NCBI GenBank assembly: GCA_947497485.1
Contig: CANMHB010000004.1
Coordinates: forward strand, 124,001-188,000
Reading direction: 5' to 3'
DNA: 64,000 nucleotides
Origin: Flavobacteriales bacterium
GTDB lineage: Bacteria > Bacteroidota > Bacteroidia > Flavobacteriales_D > Crocinitomicaceae
This document shows positions 56,818 through 64,000 of the stretch, piece by piece. The notes beneath the pieces are model-generated. The model saw only the letters and a list, made by a program, of their open reading frames with translations. It ran no database searches and was not told where the DNA came from. Each line of letters starts with the position of its first letter. Positions within the stretch are counted from its first letter, which is position 1. The translations under genes and the position numbers were made by a program.

Positions 56818-56825
56818 TATTTTTG
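56818..56825 (+). promoter_or_regulatory. Possible promoter of the 879/1360-residue gene pair
   Basis: TATTTTTG matches TAnnTTTG and lies 51 bases before the ATG at 56877. A second match, TAATTTTG at 56865-56872, is only four bases from the ATG and would leave no leader, so it is less likely. Confidence 0.4.
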
Positions 56826-56876
56826 GCTGCAACTAAAAACGATAGGATACGTCAATCTCATATCTAATTTTGAAAC

Positions 56877-59516
56877 ATGAAATTTTTAACACTGTTTACT
56901 TTTTCGCTTGTAATCATAACCAACATTTATTCTCAATCTGTTCCTTGTCCATTCGTTGATGCAGGACCAGATCAAACGTTTGACTGTTCTCAAAACTGCA
57001 CGAATTTAACGGCATCTTATTTAGATATTAGAGAGACTTCTTCCTACACGGTTGAGGGAATGCCACATACACCACCCATTGCGTACAATGCGCCAAATGG
57101 AACAGGAGTATCAGTAAATATAGATGATCGCTGGAGTAGTGTGATTACATTACCTTTTAACTTTTGTTTTTATGGAGTAACATATAATCAGTTGCTGATT
57201 GGTTCTAATGGAAATTTGAATTTTAGTTTGACAAGTGCGGGTGGATATTCCAATTGGTCTTTTACGGCAAGTTGTCCGTCTACTAATTTGGTTAGTGCAG
57301 GAAATATTTTTGGAATTTATCATGATATTGACCCGTCTGTGTGCGGCGACATTTACTATTACGTAATTGGAAATGCGCCATGTAGGCAATTCATTGTTTC
57401 ATACAATCAAATATGTCAATATAGTTGTAATTCTATTACAAGTAGGCATATGATGGTTTTAAATGAAACAACAAATTACATTGACGTCTACGTCGAGGCG
57501 AAACCTCTATGTTCTGGATGGAATTCTGGCAATGCAATTATTGGTTTACAGAATCCAGCAGGTACGGTCGGAATTACTGCACCTGGTCGAAACACCAATC
57601 CAGATTGGACAGTGACAACCCCGGAGGCCTGGCGATTTAAACCTGCAGGAAATCCTTTGTATACTTTTCAATGGTTAAATGGAACCACTTCTCTTGGATC
57701 TACAAACACTATTAATGTTTGCCCAACTCAAGCTACAACTTACACAACCGAGTTTATCTACACACCTTGTGGCGAGACGACACCGGTTACACTCACCGAT
57801 AATGTTACTGTAACTCCTGCCCCTGGATCAATGCAAGTAACCTCTGTTCTAAACCCATCAGTTTGTGGTCAATCAAATGGATCAGTCTCTTTAACAGCAA
57901 CAGGAGGAAGTGGTGTTTACCAATATTCGAGTGATAATATTACGTTTGGATCAAATGCTGTATTTTCTAATTTGTCAGCAGGCCAATACACGTTTTATGT
58001 GAATGACGATAATGGTTGTTCGGTAACTTATCCTGTAACTGTTTTAGATCAGTCAACCTTAGCGGCATCCTTCGGAGGAATTACGAATGTTAGTTGTTTT
58101 GGTGGTTCAGATGGTGAAATTATAATTAATGCAACTGGTGGAACTCAACCTTATAATTTTGTTTTAGGTACGGGATCTCCTCAAAACAATGGTCTTTACA
58201 ATGGATTGCAAGCTGGCTCGTTTGCATTTTCAATAACAGATGCAGAGGGATGCAGTTTCCAACTGGATACGGTTCTAACCGAGCCCGATGAATTAGAATT
58301 GTCATTTGTATCTGCAGATACAACTTTGTGTAATTTGGATAATGGTGCTTTAGAAGTTGCAAGTGTTGGCGGTACAGGAAATCCAATTTATTCAATAGAC
58401 GGTTTCTTAACTCAACAGGTTTCGGGTCTTTTTAGTTCCTTGTTCTCTAACTCTTACCTAGTTGAGGTTCAAGATGAAAATGGATGTCAAGATACATTAA
58501 CCGTTTTTGTTCCTGCGGATTCTTCTGTTCAAGCTGACCTGCTCGCGGCTATAGATATTTCATGTAATGGATTAAATGATGGAGCACTTTCGGTACAAGC
58601 ATCTATCGGCCCATTACCATATACCTATGCGATTAACAATGGTACTCCTCAAAATTTCTCCGTTTTTTCAAATCTCTCTCCAGGAAATTATACAATAACC
58701 GTTACTGATAATAATGGTTGCCAGGATACAGTTCAGGCAGCAATATCCGAACCATCTTTGCTAACAACTGATGCAACAATACCTCCCACGATATGCGCTG
58801 GAGATACTGTCCTGCTTTTTGCAAACATAACTGGAGGAACTCAACCTTACACGTTAATTTGGAATGGTAACATTACAGGGAACTCAGCCTTTGATTTCCC
58901 ATCTTTACCCACTACTTACAACTTAGTGGTAACGGATGCTTCGGGGTGTACGGCCAATGATCAAGTTTCAGTTGATGTCTTGACTGTACCTACTGCTCAA
59001 GCATTAATTAGTCCCTCAACTGGTTACCAACCGCTTTCAGTAGTGATTTCCAATATTTCTATCAATGCAAATTCGTATCAATGGGATTTCGGTAATGGCC
59101 AAACCTTAAATTCAGTTGATTTGAGTGCTATAAATATGGATTACATTTCCCCAGGAACTTATTATATAAACTTGAATGCATCAAATGGTTTGTGTTTTGA
59201 TAATTGGATTGATTCAATTATTGTACTTCCTTATGAAATACTTGAAGTAGATGTCCCGAATGTTTTCTCCCCAAATGGTGATGGTTCGAATGAAGGATAT
59301 TCAATTATTACCCGAAATGCAACCGCAATCGAAGCAGTGATTGTTGATCGATGGGGTGTTAAAATGGTTGAAATTGATGATTTGAGCTACAAATGGGATG
59401 GAAAAACTCCTTCAGGAAATGAAGCTACTGATGGGGTATATTTTGTAAAATATAAAGTCACTGGATTAAACAATCAGGAAATACAAGGACATACATTCTT
59501 CCATTTGATTAGATAA
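56877..59516 (+). CDS. Secreted protein with SprB-like repeats, PKD and gliding C-terminal domain (879 residues)
   Basis: A signal peptide (about 1-19) is followed by VDAGPDQTFDCSQNCTNLTA and a Cys-rich nidogen-like domain (about 25-270; WSSVITLPFNFCFYGVTYNQ, GNIFGIYHDIDPSVCG). Five degenerate SprB-like or Ig-like repeats follow (about 320-700), for example NVSCFGGSDGEIIINATGG and DISCNGLNDGALSVQ. A PKD-like domain (about 708-780; YQWDFGNGQ) precedes the gliding-associated C-terminal domain (about 790-879; VPNVFSPNGDGSNEGY, DRWGVKMVE, FFHLIR). A T9SS-exported surface protein is likely. It lies five bases before the next gene, which has a near-identical type of C-terminus, so they form an operon. 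Confidence 0.9.
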   Translation: MKFLTLFTFSLVIITNIYSQSVPCPFVDAGPDQTFDCSQNCTNLTASYLDIRETSSYTVEGMPHTPPIAYNAPNGTGVSVNIDDRWSSVITLPFNFCFYGVTYNQLLIGSNGNLNFSLTSAGGYSNWSFTASCPSTNLVSAGNIFGIYHDIDPSVCGDIYYYVIGNAPCRQFIVSYNQICQYSCNSITSRHMMVLNETTNYIDVYVEAKPLCSGWNSGNAIIGLQNPAGTVGITAPGRNTNPDWTVTTPEAWRFKPAGNPLYTFQWLNGTTSLGSTNTINVCPTQATTYTTEFIYTPCGETTPVTLTDNVTVTPAPGSMQVTSVLNPSVCGQSNGSVSLTATGGSGVYQYSSDNITFGSNAVFSNLSAGQYTFYVNDDNGCSVTYPVTVLDQSTLAASFGGITNVSCFGGSDGEIIINATGGTQPYNFVLGTGSPQNNGLYNGLQAGSFAFSITDAEGCSFQLDTVLTEPDELELSFVSADTTLCNLDNGALEVASVGGTGNPIYSIDGFLTQQVSGLFSSLFSNSYLVEVQDENGCQDTLTVFVPADSSVQADLLAAIDISCNGLNDGALSVQASIGPLPYTYAINNGTPQNFSVFSNLSPGNYTITVTDNNGCQDTVQAAISEPSLLTTDATIPPTICAGDTVLLFANITGGTQPYTLIWNGNITGNSAFDFPSLPTTYNLVVTDASGCTANDQVSVDVLTVPTAQALISPSTGYQPLSVVISNISINANSYQWDFGNGQTLNSVDLSAINMDYISPGTYYINLNASNGLCFDNWIDSIIVLPYEILEVDVPNVFSPNGDGSNEGYSIITRNATAIEAVIVDRWGVKMVEIDDLSYKWDGKTPSGNEATDGVYFVKYKVTGLNNQEIQGHTFFHLIR

Positions 59517-59521
59517 AATAT

Positions 59522-62500
59522 ATGAAAAAGCAGCTTTTTATTTTCTTATTTCTCTCCTTTTTTGAAGTGACTTTCGGTCAAAAAAATTGGAATTCAGATT
59601 ATTCGAAAAGAAAAGTCTTTGTAGAGAATATAGGACAATTTGATGAGTTTCAAAATCAGACCACAGGAAAAATCGATTTTGCCGCAGATTTTGGTCAATA
59701 CCGTGTGTTTTTCACTGAAAAAGGCCTTACATATTCATTTTTAGAATCGAAGAAAATTCCTCGAGAAGAACGAGAAAGACTTGCGATGTCTTTACCCAAA
59801 TCTTCCAATGAAGATTATAAAAATTGGGAAAGAATGGTTGGTAGGTTTCATTTTAAGTCAGAACAAGTTACAATGCTTTGGGGCAAATCTTCGAAATCTA
59901 AACTTTTTGGAAGGAACGTAACAAGTGATTACCACAGTTATACATACAAGAATAAAAAAGGTGAATATGTCAATGCAAACAATGTTCGAGGATTTGAAAA
60001 AATAGTTTATAAAAATATTTACTCAAAAATCGATGTTGAGTATACGGTACATCCCATCGAAGGAATTAAATATGCCATTGTTTTGCATCCTGGTGCTAAT
60101 CCAGATGATGTAGAGATGATCTATGACCATGACGTACGGATTGAAAGCGGACGCGTATTAATTAGTTCCGATTTTGGTGATATAACTGATCATGAACCTC
60201 TTTCTTTTTATTCGGATGAAAAAAGTCAAATTATTCATTCACATTTTGAGCAAATTGGAAATTCGATAAAATTTAAGCTTGCAAACTATGACAAAACAAA
60301 AGAGGTAGTTATTGACCCTTGGACTCAAGCACCAAATTTTGCGACCAATTGGGATATAGTTTGGGAGTGTGATCGAGACGCGGCCGGGAATGTCTACATT
60401 TTAGGAGGTATAATGCCGATGCAAGTCATTAAATATAACCCATCAGGAACAATTCAGTGGACTTACAACACACCATATGATACTTCTAATGTTTGGTTGG
60501 GCACTTTCGCAACGGATTTGTTAGGGAATTCATACATTACTGCGGGATCTACGGCTCAAATTCAAAAAATTGACAATAATGCATCATTGTTATGGAATAA
60601 TACAAGTCCAACAGGAGCTTTTTCAAATGGTGAATTTTGGACAATTACATTCAATTGTGACCAAACAAAATTGGTGGTTGGTGGAACTGGTGGTTCGGGT
60701 CTAAATTTGCTAGCTACGGTATATGATATAAATGTTGCGAACGGAAATATCATTACAAGTGCTAATCTTGCTCAGGGCAATGCTGATCCGTTCACAATGA
60801 CTGTCCAAGAGGTGAGAGCAATAAGTGCATCTCCAAATGGTAAATACTATTTTATGACGCAAGATACTGTTGGAGCTTTTAGTCAGAATTTTAATCTTTG
60901 TTCTGGAAGCCCATTGCAATACAAGATAGATAATTCATATGACTTAGGATATAAATGTGAGAACTTTCGCTATGACAATGCCGGAATTTGCGCAATCAGA
61001 GCAAACAATAGTTTTTATTACACGCAAAATGGCGCGAGTGTTCATAAGAGAAACATTCAAACGGGTGCAATAATTGCAACAGCAACTATTCCTGGCGGCG
61101 CCTCAACAACCGCACTTGGAGATTTTTCAGTAAGCAATAGTGGTATTGATCTCGACGATTGTGGAAATGTTTATGTCGGTTCATCAACAGGAGTTGTAAA
61201 GTTCGATGCCAACCTAATTCAACTTGCAACTTATCCAACTTCATTTAAAGTTTATGATGTTCATGTTTCTACATCTGGTGATATAATTGCATGTGGTGGA
61301 ACTGGAAACTCTTCGAATGCGACTCGAACTGGGGGTATTCAATCGTTTGCGGCAGGAGCATGCAGTCCTCTTGCAGCTAACTGTTGTGATGCAACAATTT
61401 GTCCAGTTCAAAGTGTTTGCCAAACCGATGCTCCTATTAATTTGACAGCAGCAACAGCTGGAGGAACTTGGTCTGGTCCTGGAATGAGTTCAAATGGCGC
61501 TTTTAATCCAGCAACAGCAGGGGTTGGAACACATACGATTACCTACACGCTTCCATGCGGATCAGAAACAACAACTATTGTTGTAAGCCCTTGTCAAGCC
61601 CTTACAGCTTGTATAGAAACGAATGGTTCTGTTAGTGTCTCAAATGGTGTTGCGCCATATACATGGTCTTATTATCAAGCTGCTACATCAACGCCAATTA
61701 CTACTCAAGCCCAATGCACTGCATGCGGGTATTCATGGTTTTTTGGACAATGTTTGAATGGGGTTACACCTGTCACATCTTGCAATTCTCCAGCTCAATG
61801 GACCAACTTTGCCACAGGAAACAACGCAACCCCACCAAATGGAGTAACGCAAGTTCAGGTTACAGACAATTCAGGTACGGTTACAACCTTTACTTTATCA
61901 AATTTAACTGCATGTAATAATGTTCCTTGTCCAACTATTGCGATTTCAAATGTAAGTCAAACCAATGTTTTATGTAATGGTTCTGCGAATGCTTCAGTAA
62001 CGGTTTCTGCAAATGGAGGATCCTCACCATATTCATACAATTGGTCACCAGGGAATCTTACTGGTGCTTCTCAAAATAATCTTTCAGCTGGAACTTATAT
62101 TGTAACTGCAACGGATAACGTAAACTGTTCGGGTACCCTGCAAGTTATCATTACTCAACCTACAGCTTTACAAGTTGCTCAGGGAAACCTTACGCCTGCT
62201 ACTTGTGGAAGTAACAATGGATCAGCTTCTGTAACGGTTTCAGGTGGAACAACTCCTTACGCATATGTTTGGACACCCAATGTTGGTAACACCGCAACTA
62301 TTTCCAATGTTGCGGGTGGAAGTTACACTGTGGTTGTGACAGATGCAAATAGTTGTTCTCAAACGCTAAACTTAACCGTTCCAACTGCTGGTGGCCCAAC
62401 AATATCGAGTGTTACACCAACCAATCCAACTTGTTCTGACCTAAATAGTGGTCAAATAGTTATTAATGCTACTGGAAATGGAACTTTGCAATACGCTTTG

Positions 62501-63604
62501 AATGGTGGTGCTAATCAAAACTCTGGAACGTTTACAGGGCTTCCTGCAGGAAATTATTCCATTACCGTCACAGATGCAAGTGGTTGTATTTCAACTTCCT
62601 CAACAACACTTACTGCCCCTCAGTCCTTCACGTTAAATGAGGGAGCGATTGTTGGATCGAATTGCGGAGCAACAAATGGTTCTGCTGAGGTAATTGTGAA
62701 TGGCGGTTCGGGTAATTTTCAGTATTCTTGGCAACCTGGTGGTGCAAATACCTTTAATGCATCCAATTTAGGTCCTGGAAATTATACTGTCTCCGTAGTA
62801 GATTTATCAACAGGTTGCACTGAGTCATTACAGCTGATTGTCCCTTCGATCGGAGGTCCAAGTATTTCAAATGTTATAACAAGTGACATTGCATGTTATG
62901 GAGATCAAACAGGTTCCGTTTCTTTTTCCGCGACGGGTGGAACTGCACCTTATACTTATTCGATAAATAATGGAATACTTCAATCAACTGCAACTTTTAC
63001 CAATTTAGCAGCAGGTGCTCATATAATTACCGTTTTTGATGCTACAAATTGTCCAAATTCTCAAACAATTAATATTAATGAACCGACTCAATTGATTGCA
63101 TATGCGGGTAATGACATTCAAGTTTGCGCTGGAGAGTCAGTTGTATTAACTGCAAATTCAACAGGAGGAACACTTCCAATCGCAGATTACATTTGGAATC
63201 AAAATCAGAATTCTTCAACAATACAGGTTTCACCAAATGTAACTTCAACATTTAATTTGGAGGTAACGGATAATAATGGTTGTAAAGCAACTGATATTGT
63301 TACCATAACTATTATTCCATGCGGTGATTTAGAAATAATTGTTCCAAATGTTTTTTCACCAAATGGAGATGGAGAAAATGAATCTTATGGAATTCAATCA
63401 ATAAATGCTGTTTCTCAAGAAGCAATAATAGTAAATCGTTGGGGTGTGAAAATGGTTGAATTAAACTCTCCAAATTCAACTTGGGATGGAAAAATAAGTA
63501 ATGGAACTGACGCTAGCGAAGGGGTATATTTCATAAAATATCGAATTGTTGGTCCCGATGGATCCGAAAAGATTGGTCAAACTTTCTTTCATTTGGTAAG
63601 GTAG
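59522..63604 (+). CDS. Secreted DUF7948/SBBP-like protein with SprB-like repeats and gliding C-terminal domain (1360 residues)
   Basis: After a signal peptide (about 1-19), the region about 25-260 matches the DUF7948-type N-terminal domain found before SBBP beta-propellers (FVENIGQFDEFQNQTTGKID, VEYTVHPIEGIKYAIVLHPG). A propeller-like stretch follows (about 275-620; DAAGNVYILGG, DLLGNSYITAG). Five SprB-like repeats occupy about 810-1195 (VLCNGSANASVTVSANGG and ACYGDQTGSVSFSATGG are examples). An Ig-like domain and the gliding-associated C-terminal domain close the protein (from about 1275; VPNVFSPNGDGENESYG, NRWGVKMVE, FFHLVR). Export by T9SS is likely; ligand unknown. It is the second gene of a two-gene operon, followed by a terminator-like hairpin. 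Confidence 0.9.
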   Translation: MKKQLFIFLFLSFFEVTFGQKNWNSDYSKRKVFVENIGQFDEFQNQTTGKIDFAADFGQYRVFFTEKGLTYSFLESKKIPREERERLAMSLPKSSNEDYKNWERMVGRFHFKSEQVTMLWGKSSKSKLFGRNVTSDYHSYTYKNKKGEYVNANNVRGFEKIVYKNIYSKIDVEYTVHPIEGIKYAIVLHPGANPDDVEMIYDHDVRIESGRVLISSDFGDITDHEPLSFYSDEKSQIIHSHFEQIGNSIKFKLANYDKTKEVVIDPWTQAPNFATNWDIVWECDRDAAGNVYILGGIMPMQVIKYNPSGTIQWTYNTPYDTSNVWLGTFATDLLGNSYITAGSTAQIQKIDNNASLLWNNTSPTGAFSNGEFWTITFNCDQTKLVVGGTGGSGLNLLATVYDINVANGNIITSANLAQGNADPFTMTVQEVRAISASPNGKYYFMTQDTVGAFSQNFNLCSGSPLQYKIDNSYDLGYKCENFRYDNAGICAIRANNSFYYTQNGASVHKRNIQTGAIIATATIPGGASTTALGDFSVSNSGIDLDDCGNVYVGSSTGVVKFDANLIQLATYPTSFKVYDVHVSTSGDIIACGGTGNSSNATRTGGIQSFAAGACSPLAANCCDATICPVQSVCQTDAPINLTAATAGGTWSGPGMSSNGAFNPATAGVGTHTITYTLPCGSETTTIVVSPCQALTACIETNGSVSVSNGVAPYTWSYYQAATSTPITTQAQCTACGYSWFFGQCLNGVTPVTSCNSPAQWTNFATGNNATPPNGVTQVQVTDNSGTVTTFTLSNLTACNNVPCPTIAISNVSQTNVLCNGSANASVTVSANGGSSPYSYNWSPGNLTGASQNNLSAGTYIVTATDNVNCSGTLQVIITQPTALQVAQGNLTPATCGSNNGSASVTVSGGTTPYAYVWTPNVGNTATISNVAGGSYTVVVTDANSCSQTLNLTVPTAGGPTISSVTPTNPTCSDLNSGQIVINATGNGTLQYALNGGANQNSGTFTGLPAGNYSITVTDASGCISTSSTTLTAPQSFTLNEGAIVGSNCGATNGSAEVIVNGGSGNFQYSWQPGGANTFNASNLGPGNYTVSVVDLSTGCTESLQLIVPSIGGPSISNVITSDIACYGDQTGSVSFSATGGTAPYTYSINNGILQSTATFTNLAAGAHIITVFDATNCPNSQTININEPTQLIAYAGNDIQVCAGESVVLTANSTGGTLPIADYIWNQNQNSSTIQVSPNVTSTFNLEVTDNNGCKATDIVTITIIPCGDLEIIVPNVFSPNGDGENESYGIQSINAVSQEAIIVNRWGVKMVELNSPNSTWDGKISNGTDASEGVYFIKYRIVGPDGSEKIGQTFFHLVR

Positions 63605-63628
63605 TCACTTTGCTTCATAATTTCTTTA

Positions 63629-63661
63629 TAATTTAGGGGGCATATTTAGAGCCCCTTTTTT
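63629..63661 (+). terminator. Intrinsic terminator hairpin overlapping a possible promoter
   Basis: GGGGC (63637-63641) pairs with GCCCC (63651-63655) across a nine-base loop, followed by six T (63656-63661), a compact terminator ending the 1360-residue gene. The next ATG begins one base after the T run. Just before the hairpin, TTTG (63609-63612) and TAATTTAG (63629-63636, one mismatch to TAnnTTTG) are 16 bases apart, so a new transcript could start inside the hairpin. Confidence 0.75.
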
Positions 63662-64000
63662 ATGAGAATTACTTTTATTGTATTGCTATTGTCAAGTTTT
63701 GTTTTTGCGCAAAAAAACACAAAAACTATAGAAAAACCCAAATTGCCTTTTGATGCGGGAACGGTTTCTTCATTGTCCTTTCGAATGGTTGGCCCTGCGC
63801 TTACATCTGGTAGAGTTGTCGACATTGCGGTTCATCCTAATAACAAGGATAAGTGGTATTTAGCTGCTGCATGCGGTGGCGTATGGACAACGGATAATCA
63901 TGGAATTACGTTTTCTCCAATTTTTGATAATTATGGATCTTATTCGATCGCTTGTGTTGAATTAGCTCCTTCGAATCCAAATACAGTTTGGGTAGGAACA
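63662..64000 (+). CDS. BNR/sortilin-like beta-propeller protein, 5' part only
   Basis: The first 113 codons are present and the gene runs off the window. A signal peptide (RITFIVLLLSSFVFAQ) is followed by LPFDAGTVSSLSFRMVGPAL, TSGRVVDIAVHPNNKDKWYL, AAACGGVWTTDNHGITFSPI and VELAPSNPNTVWVGT. These are typical of Bacteroidota WD40/YVTN/BNR-like repeat proteins (sortilin or VPS10-type propellers, often annotated as glycosyl hydrolases without evidence of enzymatic activity). The ATG directly after a T run is unusual, but the signal peptide supports it. Confidence 0.85.
   Translation, partial: MRITFIVLLLSSFVFAQKNTKTIEKPKLPFDAGTVSSLSFRMVGPALTSGRVVDIAVHPNNKDKWYLAAACGGVWTTDNHGITFSPIFDNYGSYSIACVELAPSNPNTVWVGT

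Noticed and set aside
56865-56872. TAATTTTG as the promoter of the 879-residue protein gene
   Set aside because: It is four bases from the ATG, which would place the transcription start inside or after the start codon.

Overview
The window looks like a chromosomal segment of a low-GC Bacteroidota bacterium. It is probably from the order Flavobacteriales, and a Fluviicola/Crocinitomicaceae-like organism would fit, but the family placement is inference. The evidence is as follows: promoter-like motifs of the Bacteroidota TAnnTTTG type; many very large secreted proteins ending in type IX secretion (T9SS) sorting domains or gliding-motility-associated C-terminal domains; SprB-type repeats; a single bifunctional RelA/SpoT protein; and Bacteroidota-type ParE/ParC subunits.

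Layout. 1-4.2 kb: 3' end of ychF, fumarylacetoacetase (fah) and a RelA/SpoT homologue, the last two overlapping. 4.3-6.8 kb: a LamG-containing T9SS cargo gene on the minus strand, a long nested inverted-repeat element (5775-5930) that looks like a structured RNA or palindromic mobile element, and a higBA toxin-antitoxin pair with a clear operator. 6.8-9.1 kb: minus-strand efp, gcvT and a small lipoprotein gene. 9.2-13.8 kb: parE-parC. 13.8-14.6 kb: a frameshifted DUF559 endonuclease-like gene flanked by oppositely oriented palindromic repeats. 14.7-17.4 kb: a multipass membrane protein and a DUF4143-type AAA ATPase behind three 23-bp operator-like repeats.

17.7-43.8 kb is dominated by three giant surface or secreted protein genes: a 4025-residue protein with autotransporter-type strand repeats, YDG/MBG, fibronectin III and Ig-like modules, and two tandem paralogues of 2184 and 2399 residues with 17 and 20 SprB repeats. 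A secreted beta-mannosidase follows. 46.4-49.9 kb holds a radical SAM/SPASM protein, a PyrR-like phosphoribosyltransferase, murQ and an arginase/agmatinase-family gene. 50.3-56.7 kb holds a NarL-type response regulator, an MFS transporter, a DctA-like symporter, upp, a small membrane protein, a YjjG-like nucleotidase, rlmB and osmC. 56.9-63.6 kb holds two more gliding-domain proteins in an operon, followed by the start of a BNR/sortilin-like repeat protein that runs off the window.

How the genes relate. Six T9SS-type cargo genes lie here without any T9SS machinery, so export must depend on genes elsewhere. The housekeeping genes are scattered small operons (topoisomerase IV; pyrimidine salvage with upp and a YjjG-like nucleotidase; murein recycling with murQ). 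A dispersed intergenic repeat family built from TTCGCAA(T/C)TCGCAA words occurs at four places (about 0.6, 8.4, 17.4 and 49.9-50.2 kb), and at the last it has expanded into eight 37-bp tandem units. No rRNA, tRNA, CRISPR array, prophage or complete insertion sequence was seen.
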